Assembly: GCF_933775445.1 (NCBI RefSeq)
Contig: NW_026089495.1
Span: forward strand, 91,150-155,149
Length of the DNA: 64,000 nucleotides
From: Argentina anserina
Lineage: Eukaryota > Streptophyta > Magnoliopsida > Rosales > Rosaceae
Direction: 5' to 3'
Under the pieces are notes generated by a model that had not been told where the DNA came from, did no database searches, and worked only from the letters and a program-made list of their open reading frames with translations. The position numbers and the translations under genes were made by a program. Below are positions 54,119 through 64,000 of the stretch, piece after piece (positions within the stretch are counted from its first letter, which is position 1; each line of letters opens with the position of its first letter).

Positions 54119-57100
54119 TCTCAAATTCAATAGAAACTCGCATCAAAAAGCGTTACAGAAAGATACTCAAACGAGAAATGCAAAGATACACAATTGGAAT
54201 AGTAAAGATACGCAAACGATGTAAAGATACTCAGTTTGAAAGAAACACACTCCCACACTTGCAAAACTCTCAAATTCAATAGAAACTTGCATCAGAAATC
54301 CGTTCAGAAAGATACTCAAACCAGAATTGAAAACATACACAATTGGAATAGTAATGATACGCAAACGATGTAAAAATACTCAGTTTGAAAGAAACACACT
54401 CTCACACTTGCAAAACTCTCAAATACAATAGAAACTCGCATTAGAAAGCCTTGTAGAAAGATACTCAAACGAGAATTGAAAAGATACACAATTGGAATAG
54501 TAAAGATACGCAAACGATGTAAAGATACTCAGTTTGAAAGAAACACACTCCCACACTTGCAAAACTCTCAAATACAAAAGAAACTCCCATCAGAAGCCTT
54601 ACAGAAAGATACTCAAACGAGAAATGAAAAGATACACAATTGGAATAGTAAAGATACACAAACGATGTAAAGATACACAATTGGAATAGTAAAGATACGC
54701 AAACGATGTAAAGATACTCAGTTTGAAAGAAACACACTCCCACACTTGCAAAACTCTCAAATACAATAGAAACTCGCATCAGAAGCCTTACAGAAAGATA
54801 CTCAAACGAGAAATGAAAAGATACACAATTGGAATAGTAAAGATACGCAAACGATGTAAAGATACACAATTGGAATAGTAAAGATACGCAAACGATGTAA
54901 AGATACTCAGTTTGAAAGAAACACACTCCCACACTTGCAATACTCTCAAATTCAATAGAAACTCGCATCAAAAAGCGTTACAGAAAGATACTCAAACGAG
55001 AAATGCAAAGATACACAATTGGAATAGTAAAGATACGCAAACGATGTAAAGATACTCAGTTTGAAAGAAACACACTCCCACACTTGCAAAACTCTCAAAT
55101 TCAATAGAAACTCGCATCAGATAGCCGTTCAGAAAGATACTCAAACGAGAATTGAAAAGATACACAATTGGAATAGTAAAGATACGCAAACGATGTAAAG
55201 ATACTCAGTTTGAAAGAAACACACTCCCACACTTGCAAAACTCTCAAATGCAATAGAAACTCGCATCAGAAAGCGTTACAGATAGATACTCAAACGAGAA
55301 ATGAAAAGATACACAATTGGAATAGTAAAGATACGCAAACGATGTAAAGATACATAATTGGAATAGTAAAGATACGCAAACGATGTAAAGATACTCAGTT
55401 TGAAAGAAACACACTCCCACACTTGCAATACTCTCAAATTCAATAGAAACTCGCATCAAAAAGCGTTACAGAAAGATACTCAAACGAGAAATGCAAAGAT
55501 ACACAATTGGAATAGTAAAGATACGCAAACGATGTAAAGATACTCAGTTTGAAAGAAACACACTCCCACACTTGCAAAACTCTCAAATTCAATAGAAACT
55601 TGCATCAGAAATCCGTTCAGAAAGATACTCAAACCAGTATTGAAAAGATACACAATTGGAATAGTAAAGATACGCAAACGATGTAAAGATACTCAGTTTG
55701 AAAGAAACACACTCCCACACTTGCAAAACTCTCAAATGCAATAGAAACTCGCATCAGAAAGCCTTACAGAAAGATACTCAAACGAGAAATGAAAAGATAC
55801 ACAATTGGAATAGTAAAGATACGCAAACGATGTAAAGATACATAATTGGAATAGTAAAGATACGCAAACGATGTAAAGATACTCAGTTTGAAAGAAACAC
55901 ACTCCCACACTTGCAAAACTCTCAAATTCAATAGAAACTTGCATCAGAAATCCGTTCAGAAAGGTACTCAAACCAGAATTGAAAACATACACAATTGGAA
56001 TAGTAATGATACGCAAACGATGTAAAGATACTCAGTTTGAAAGAAACACACTCCCACACTTGCAAAACTCTCAAATTCAATAGAAACTTGCATCAGAAAT
56101 CCGTTCAGAAAGATACTCAAACCAGAATTGAAAACATACACAATTGGAATAGTAAAGATACGCAAACGATGTAAAGATACTCAGTTTGAAAGAAACACAC
56201 TCCCACACTTGCAAACCTCTCAAATTCAATAGAAACTTGCATCAGAAATCCGTTCAGAAAGATACTCAAACCAGAATTGAAAACATACACAATTGGAATA
56301 GTAAAGATACGCAAACGATGTAAAGATACTCAGTATGAAAGAAACACACTCCCACACTTGCAAAACTCTCAAATTCAATAGAAACTTGCATCAGAAATCC
56401 GTTCAGAAAGATACTCAAACCAGAATTGAAAACATACACAATTGGAATAGTAAAGATACGCAAACGATGTAAAGATACTCAGTTTGAAAGAAACACACTC
56501 CCACACTTGCAAACCTCTCAAATTCAATAGAAACTTGCATCAGAAATCCGTTCAGAAAGATACTCAAACCAGAATTGAAAACATACACAATTGGAATAGT
56601 AAAGATACGCAAACGATGTAAAGATACTCAGTTTGAAAGAAACACACTCCCACACTTGCAAAACTCTCAATTCAATAGAAACTTGCATCAGAAATCCGTT
56701 CAGAAAGATACTCAAACCAGAATTGAAAACATACACAATTGGAATAGTAAAGATACGCAAACGATGTAAAGATACTCAGTTTGAAAGAAACACACTCCCA
56801 CACTTGCAAAACTCTCAAATTCAATAGAAACTTGCATCAGAAATCCGTTCAGAAAGATACTCAAACCAGAATTGAAAACATACACAATTGGAATAGTAAA
56901 GATACGCAACGATGTAAAGATACTCAGTATGAAAGAAACACACTCCCACACTTGCAAAACTCTCAAATTCAATAGAAACTTGCATCAGAAATCCGTTCAG
57001 AAAGATACTCAAACCAGAATTGAAAACATACACAATTGGAATAGTAATGATACGCAAACGATGTAAAAATACTCAGTTTGAAAGAAACACACTCCCACAC

Positions 57101-57299
57101 TTGCAAAACTCTCAAATACAATAGAAACTCACATTAGAAAGCCTTGTAGAAAGATACTCAAACGAGAATTGAAAAGATACACAATTGGAATAGTAAAGAT
57201 ACGCAAACGATGTAAAGATACACAATTGGAATAGTAAAGATACGCAAACGATGTAAAGATACTCAGTTTGAAAGAAACACACTCCCACACTTGTAAAAC

Positions 57300-58909
57300 T
57301 CTCAAATTCAATAGAAACTCGCATCAAAAAGCGATACAAAAAGATACTCAAACGAGAAATGAAAAGATACACAATTGGAATAGTAAAGATACGCAAACGA
57401 TGTAAAGATACACAATTGGAATAGTAAAGATACGCAAACGATGTAAAGATACTCATTTTGAAAGAAACACACTCCCACACTTGCAAAACTCCAAATTCAA
57501 TAGAAACTTGCATCAGAAATCCGTTCAGAAAGATACTCAAACCAGAATTGAAAACATACACAATTGGAATAGTAAAGATACGCAAACGATGTAAAGATAC
57601 TCAGTTTGAAAGAAACACACTCCCACACTTGCAAAACTCTCAAATTCAATAGAAACTTGCATCAGAAATCCGTTCAGAAAGATACTCAAACCAGGATTGA
57701 AAAGATACACAATTGGAATAGTAAAGATACGCAAACGATGTAAAGATACTCAGTTTGAAAGAAACACACTCCCACACTTGCAAAACTCTCAAATTCAATA
57801 GAAACTCGCATCAAAAAGCGTTACAGAAAGATACTCAAACGAGAAATGCAAAGATACACAATTGGAATAGTAAAGATACGCAAACGATGTAAAGATACTC
57901 AGTTTGAAAGAAACACACTCCCACACTTGCAAAACTCTCAAATTCAATAGAAACTCGCATCAGATAGCCGTTCAGAAAGATACTCAAACGAGAATTGAAA
58001 AGATACACAATTGGAATAGTAAAGATACGCAAACGATGTAAAGATACATAATTGGAATAGTAAGATACGCAAACGATGTAAAGATACTCAGTTTGAAAGA
58101 AACACACTCCCACACTTGCAAAACTCTCAAATTCAATAGAAACTTGCATCAGAAATCCGTCAGAAAGATACTCAAACCAGAATTGAAAACATACACAATT
58201 GGAATAGTAATGATACGCAAACGATGTAAAGATACTCAGTTTGAAAGAAACACACTCCCACACTTGCAAAACTCTCAAATTCAATAGAAACTTGCATCAG
58301 AAATCCGTTCAGAAAGATACTCAAACCATAATTGAAAACATACACAATTGGAATAGTAAAGATACGCAAACGATGTAAAGATACTCAGTTTGAAAGAAAC
58401 ACACTCCCACACTTGCAAACCTCTCAAATTCAATAGAAACTTGCATCAGAAATCCGTTCAGAAAGATACTCAAACCAGAATTGAAAACATACACAATTGG
58501 AATAGTAAAGATACGCAAACGATGTAAAGATACTCAGTATGAAAGAAACACACTCCCACACTTGCAAAACTCTCAAATTCAATAGAAACTTGCATCAGAA
58601 ATCCGTTCAAAAAGATACTCAAACCAGAATTGAAAACATACACAATTGGAATAGTAATGATACGCAAACGATGTAAAAATACTCAGTTTGAAAGAAACAC
58701 ACTCCCACACTTGCAAAACTCTCAAATACAATAGAAACTCACATTAGAAAGCCTTGTAGAAAGATACTCAAACGAGAATTGAAAAGATACACAATTGGAA
58801 TAGTAAAGATACGCAAACGATGTAAAGATACACAATTGGAATAGTAAAGATACGCAAACGATGTAAAGATACTCAGTTTGAAAGAAACACACTCCCACAC
58901 TTGTAAAAC
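57300..58909 (+). repeat. 1,610-bp HOR unit
   Basis: Begins at the CACTTGTAAAACTC monomer. It shares both ends with the 1,314-bp unit that follows but has 296 bp more, equal to two S monomers minus two private one-base deletions (near 58,062 and 58,159). Confidence 0.85.
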
Positions 58910-60223
58910 TCTCAAATTCAATAGAAACTCGCATCAAAAAGCGTTACAGAAAGATACTCAAACGAGAAATGAAAAGATACACAATTGGAATAGTAAAGAT
59001 ACGGAAACGATGTAAAGATACACAATTGGAATAGTAAAGATACGCAAACGATGTAAAGATACTCATTTTGAAAGAAACACACTCCCACACTTGCAAAACT
59101 CCAAATTCAATAGAAACTTGCATCAGAAATCCGTTCAGAAAGATACTCAAACCAGAATTGAAAACATACACAATTGGAATAGTAAAGATACGCAAACGAT
59201 GTAAAGATACTCAGTTTGAAAGAAACACACTCCCACACTTGCAAAACTCTCAAATGCAATAGAAACTCGCATCAGAAAGCCTTACAGAAAGATACTCAAA
59301 CGAGAAATGAAAAGATACACAATTGGAATAGTAAAGATACGCAAACGATGTAAAGATACATAATTGGAATAGTAAAGATACGCAAACGATGTAAAGATAC
59401 TCAGTTTGAAAGAAACACATTCCCACACTTGCAAAACTCTCAAATTCAATAGAAACTTGCATCAGAAATCCGTTCAGAAAGATACTCAAACCAGAATTGA
59501 AAACATACACAATTGGAATAGTAATGATACGCAAACGATGTAAAGATACTCAGTTTGAAAGAAACACACTCCCACACTTGCAAAACTCTCCAATTCAATA
59601 GAAACTTGCATCAGAAATCCGTTCAGAAAGATACTCAAACCAGAATTGAAAACATACACAATTGGAATAGTAAAGATACGCAAACGATGTAAAGATACTC
59701 AGTTTGAAAGAAACACACTCCCACACTTGCAAACCTCTCAAATTCAATAGAAACTTGCATCAGAAATCCGTTCAGAAAGATACTCAAACCAGAATTGAAA
59801 ACATACACAATTGGAATAGTAAAGATACGCAAACGATGTAAAGATACTCAGTATGAAAGAAACACACTCCCACACTTGCAAAACTCTCAAATTCAATAGA
59901 AACTTGCATCAGAAATCCGTTCAAAAAGATACTCAAACCAGCATTGAAAACATACACAATTGGAATAGTAATGATACGCAAACGATGTAAAAATACTCAG
60001 TTTGAAAGAAACACACTCCCACACTTGCAAAACTCTCAAATACAATAGAAACTCACATTAGAAAGCCTTGTAGAAAGATACTCAAACGAGAATTGAAAAG
60101 ATACACAATTGGAATAGTAAAGATACGCAAACGATGTAAAGATACACAATTGGAATAGTAAAGATACGCAAACGATGTAAAGATACTCAGTTTGAAAGAA
60201 ACACACTCCCACACTTGTAAAAC
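58910..60223 (+). repeat. Eight-monomer HOR, 1,314 bp
   Basis: Interval lengths are 190, 148, 190, 149, 149, 149, 149 and 190 bp. The 148-bp step reflects the ACTCCAAATTC deletion near 59,099, which also occurs at 57,488 and 60,414. That deletion is therefore inherited and not a read error. CAGTATGAAAG recurs near 59,851. Confidence 0.87.
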
Positions 60224-60999
60224 TCTCAAATTCAATAGAAACTCGCATCAAAAAGCGTTACAGAAAGATACTCAAACGAGAAATGAAAAGATACACAATT
60301 GGAATAGTAAAGATACGCAAACGATGTAAAGATACACAATTGGAATAGTAAAGATACGCAAACGATGTAAAGATACTCATTTTGAAAGAAACACACTCCC
60401 ACACTTGCAAAACTCCAAATTCAATAGAAACTTGCATCAGAAATCCGTTCAGAAAGATACTCAAACCAGAATTGAAAACATACACAATTGGAATAGTAAA
60501 GATACGCAAACGATGTAAAGATACTCAGTTTGAAAGAAACACACTCCCACACTTGCAAAACTCTCAAATTCAATAGAAACTTGCATCAGAAATCCGTTCA
60601 GAAAGATACTCAAACCAGAATTGAAAAGATACACAATTGGAATAGTAAAGATACGCAAACGATGTAAAGATACTCAGTTTGAAAGAAACACACTCCCACA
60701 CTTGCAAAACTCTCAAATACAATAGAAACTCGCATCAGAAAGCCTTGTAGAAAGATACTCAAACGAGAATTGAAAAGATACACAATTGGAATAGTAAAGA
60801 TACGCAAACGATGTAAAGATACTCAGTTTGAAAGAAACACACTCCCACACTTGCAAAACTCTCAAATACAATAGAAACTCGCATCAGAAAGCCTTGTAGA
60901 AAGATACTCAAACGAGAATTGAAAAGATACACAATTGGAATAGTAAAGATACGCAAACGATGTAAAGATACTCAGTTTGAAAGAAACACACTCCCACAC

Positions 61000-63900
61000 T
61001 TGCAAAACTCTCAAATGCAATAGAAACTCGCATCAGAAAGCGTTACAGATAGATACTCAAACGAGAAATGAAAAGATACACAATTGGAATAGTAAAGATA
61101 CGCAAACGATGTAAAGATACACAATTGGAATAGTAAAGATACGCAAACGATGTAAAGATACTCAGTTTGAAAGAAACACACTCCCACACTTGCAAAACTC
61201 TCAAATTCAATAGAAACTTGCATCAGAAATCCGTTCAGAAAGATACTCAAACCAGAATTGAAAACATACACAATTGGAATAGTAAAGATACGCAAACGAT
61301 GTAAAGATACTCAGTTTGAAAGAAACACACTCCCACACTTGCAAAACTCTCAAATTCAATAGAAACTTGCATCAGAAATCCGTTCAGAAAGATACTCAAA
61401 CCAGGATTGAAAAGATACACAATTGGAATAGTAAAGATACGCAAACGATGTAAAGATACTCAGTTTGAAAGAAACACACTCCCACACTTGCAAAACTCTC
61501 AAATGCAATAGAAACTCGCATCAGAAAGCCTTACAGAAAGATACTCAAACGAGAAATGAAAAGATACACAATTGGAATAGTAAAGATACGCAAACGATGT
61601 AAAGATACATAATTGGAATAGTAAAGATACGCAAACGATGTAAAGATACTCAGTTTGAAAGAAACACACTCCCACACTTGCAATACTCTCAAATTCAATA
61701 GAAAACTCGCATCAAAAAGCGTTACAGAAAGATACTCAAACGAGAAATGCAAAGATACACAATTGGAATAGTAAAGATACGCAAACGATGTAAAGATACT
61801 CAGTTTGAAAGAAACACACTCCCACACTTGCAAAACTCTCAAATTCAATAGAAACTTGCATCAGAAATCCGTTCAGAAAGATACTCAAACCAGAATTGAA
61901 AACATACACAATTGGGAATAGTAATGATACGCAAACGATGTTAAAAATACTCAGTTTGAAAGAAACACACTCTCACACTTGCAAAACTCTCAAATACAAT
62001 AGAAACTCGCATTAGAAAGCCTTGTAGAAAGATACTCAAACGAGAATTGAAAAGATACACAATTGGAATAGTAAAGATACGCAAACGATGTAAAGATACT
62101 CAGTTTGAAAGAAACACACTCCCACACTTGCAAAACTCTCAAATACAAAAGAAACTCCCATCAGAAGCCTTACAGAAAGATACTCAAACGAGAAATGAAA
62201 AGATACACAATTGGAATAGTAAAGATACACAAACGATGTAAAGATACACAATTGGAATAGTAAAGATACGCAAACGATGTAAAGATACTCAGTTTGAAAG
62301 AAACACACTCCCACACTTGCAAAACTCTCAAATACAATAGAAACTCGCATCAGAAGCCTTACAGAAAGATACTCAAACGAGAAATGAAAAGATACACAAT
62401 TGGAATAGTAAAGATACGCAAACGATGTAAAGATACACAATTGGAATAGTAAAGATACGCAAACGATGTAAAGATACTCAGTTTGAAAGAAACACACTCC
62501 CACACTTGCAATACTCTCAAATTCAATAGAAACTCGCATCAAAAAGCGTTACAGAAAGATACTCAAACGAGAAATGCAAAGATACACAATTGGAATAGTA
62601 AAGATACGCAAACGATGTAAAGATACTCAGTTTGAAAGAAACACACTCCCACACTTGCAAAAACTCTCAAATTCAATAGAAACTCGCATCAGATAGCCGT
62701 TCAGAAAGATACTCAAAAGGGAATTGAAAAGATACACAATTGGAATAGTAAAGATACGCAAACGATGTAAAGATACTCAGTTTGAAAGAAACACACTCCC
62801 ACACTTGCAAAACTCTCAAATGCAATAGAAACTCGCATCAGAAAGCGTTACAGATAGATACTCAAACGAGAAATGAAAAGATACACAATTGGAATAGTAA
62901 AGATACGCAAACGATGTAAAGATACATAATTGGAATAGTAAAGATACGCAAACGATGTAAAGATACTCAGTTTGAAAGAAACACACTCCCACACTTGCAA
63001 TACTCTCAAATTCAATAGAAACTCGCATCAAAAAGCGTTACAGAAAGATACTCAAACGAGAAATGCAAAGATACACAATTGGAATAGTAAAGATACGCAA
63101 ACGATGTAAAGATACTCAGTTTGAAAGAAACACACTCCCACACTTGCAAAACTCTCAAATTCAATAGAAACTTGCATCAGAAATCCCGTTCAGAAAGATA
63201 CTCAAACCAGGATTGAAAAGATACACAATTGGAATAGTAAAGATACGCAAACGATGTAAAGATACTCAGTTTGAAAGAAACACACTCCCACACTTGCAAA
63301 ACTCTCAAATGCAATAGAAACTCGCATCAGAAAGCCTTACAGAAAGATACTCAAACGAGAAATGAAAAGATACACAATTGGAATAGTAAAGATACGCAAA
63401 CGATGTAAAGATACACAATTGGAATAGTAAAGATACGCAAACGATGTAAAGATACTCAGTTTGAAAGAAACACACTCCCACACTTGCAAAACTCTCAAAT
63501 TCAATAGAAACTTGCATCAGAAATCCGTTCAGAAAGGTACTCAAACCAGAATTGAAAACATACACAATTGGAATAGTAATGATACGCAAACGATGTAAAG
63601 ATACTCAGTTTGAAAGAAACACACTCCCACACTTGCAAAACTCTCAAATTCAATAGAAACTTGCATCAGAAATCCGTTCAGAAAGATACTCAAACCAGAA
63701 TTGAAAACATACACAATTGGAATAGTAAAGATACGCAAACGATGTAAAGATACTCAGTTTGAAAGAAACACACTCCCACACTTGCAAAACTCTCAAATTC
63801 AATAGAAACTTGCATCAGAAATCCGTTCAGAAAGATACTCAAACCAGAATTGAAAACATACACAATTGGAATAGTAAAGATACGCAAACGATGTAAAGAT

Positions 63901-64000
63901 ACTCAGTATGAAAGAAACACACTCCCACACTTGCAAAACTCTCAAATTCAATAGAAACTTGCATCAGAAATCCGTTCAGAAAGATACTCAAACCAGAATT
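61000..64000 (+). repeat. Copy of 53,432-56,427 (offset 7,568 to 7,573 bp)
   Basis: Landmarks 53,443/61,011, 54,465/62,036, 55,244/62,816, 55,732/63,305 and 56,117/63,690 show one long collinear copy reaching the window edge. The offset grows stepwise from 7,568 to 7,573 because this copy carries five private one-base insertions. The break at 61,000 is between a CCTTGTAG S unit and the GCGTTACAGATAG L unit. Confidence 0.87.

Larger units (their letters stand above)
1..64000 (+). repeat. Continuous head-to-tail satellite DNA array (149/190-bp monomers)
   Basis: Every part of the window is made of the same monomer in the same orientation. The ruler motifs GATACTCAG and CACACTTGCAAAACTCTC recur at steps of mostly 149 or 190 bp (148, 189, 147 and 191 as minor forms) from end to end. 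No spacer, transposon, tRNA, rRNA or unique sequence interrupts it, and no inverted monomer was seen. This is what centromeric or pericentromeric satellites of eukaryotes look like; that placement is inference, since no flanking chromosome sequence is present. The family is not one I recognise. The array has no coding role that can be supported, and this entry also covers every stretch between the sub-features below. Confidence 0.98.
51752..64000 (+). repeat. Satellite domain F (mixed HORs of 1,801, 1,610 and 1,314 bp)
   Basis: This domain combines domain E type S monomers with pairs of 189-bp AGAAGCC units typical of domain A. HORs of 1,801 bp (52,318), 1,610 bp (57,300) and 1,314 bp (58,910) can be measured. 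The last 3 kb repeats 53,432-56,427. Private one-base indels are more frequent here than elsewhere. The array continues past the right edge. Confidence 0.84.

Noticed and set aside
57480..57500. ACTCCAAATTC deletion as a sequencing error
   Set aside because: The same deletion is present at 57,488, 59,099 and 60,414 in successive HOR copies, so it is an inherited variant.
1..64000. Protein-coding genes on either strand (many frames of 60-304 codons)
   Set aside because: All are translations of the same satellite in different frames. The same peptide motifs recur at monomer spacing, they begin and end wherever 148-, 149- or 190-bp units shift the frame, and no non-repeat sequence, promoter or start context supports any of them.
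1..64000. CENP-B box in the monomer
   Set aside because: I looked for the TTCG....A..CGGG pattern on both strands in the main monomer types; the CGGG/CCCG core is absent apart from isolated private changes such as CGGGAAATG and AATCCCG, with no matching flank.
1..64000. Telomere-type repeats (TTAGGG, TTTAGGG, TTAGG)
   Set aside because: No tandem run of any of these was seen.
1..64000. Transposon or retroelement insertions, long terminal repeats or target-site duplications
   Set aside because: The monomer ruler never breaks by more than the box, module and small indel changes described, so there is no room for an inserted element.
1..64000. tRNA, 5S rRNA or other RNA-gene origin of the satellite
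   Set aside because: No GGTTCGA-type B box, no cloverleaf-like arms and no recognisable rRNA motif in the monomer.

Overview
The whole window is one uninterrupted, head-to-tail tandem satellite array. I see no protein-coding gene, RNA gene, transposon, unique sequence, telomere repeat or strand inversion anywhere in 64 kb. A block of this size with nested higher-order repeats (HORs) points to a eukaryotic chromosome, most likely pericentromeric, centromeric or other constitutive heterochromatin read through by a long-read assembly. I cannot name the species or a known satellite family from the sequence. All monomer boundaries below use the phase beginning GATACTCAG, or the TCTCAA motif as ruler; this phase is arbitrary.

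The basic unit comes in two main lengths. The short form (S) is 149 bp and the long form (L) is 190 bp. L equals S plus a second tandem copy of its terminal 41-bp box (GATACACAATTGG...GATGTAAA). A one-base deletion (AGAAGCC instead of AGAAAGCC) gives 148/189-bp versions, and a two-base deletion gives a 147-bp version. The 41-bp box is also amplified to 3, 4 or 6 copies at certain places. I estimate roughly 370-400 monomers from window length and unit sizes; I did not count them all.

Six domains differ in monomer variants and HOR layout. (A) About 575-12,560 is dominated by 148/189-bp AGAAGCC monomers in a super-repeat with copies starting near 1,390, 6,023 and 11,223. (B) About 12,561-25,630 mixes S and L, with a 1,506-bp nine-monomer unit and a 4,174-bp period seen twice. 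(C) About 25,631-32,900 is a mosaic of overlapping duplications at offsets 2,667, 2,239 and 2,535. (D) About 32,901-43,150 has a 1,676-bp offset duplication, a nearly perfect 2,578-bp tandem duplication, and the six-fold box arrays. (E) About 43,151-51,751 is a regular 1,421-bp nine-monomer HOR. (F) About 51,752-64,000 has 1,801-, 1,610- and 1,314-bp HORs, and its last 3 kb is a near copy of sequence 7.57 kb upstream.

Many open frames exist, up to 304 codons on the minus strand, but they are products of the repeat: 189 bp is exactly 63 codons, so runs of 189-bp monomers stay open. I do not call them genes. The points most worth following up are the two-length monomer system with its mobile 41-bp module, whose sizes resemble nucleosome core and core-plus-linker lengths, the ordered mutations that date the 1,421-bp HOR, and clusters of private one-base indels near 56.6-58.2 and 61.7-63.2 kb that may be consensus errors.
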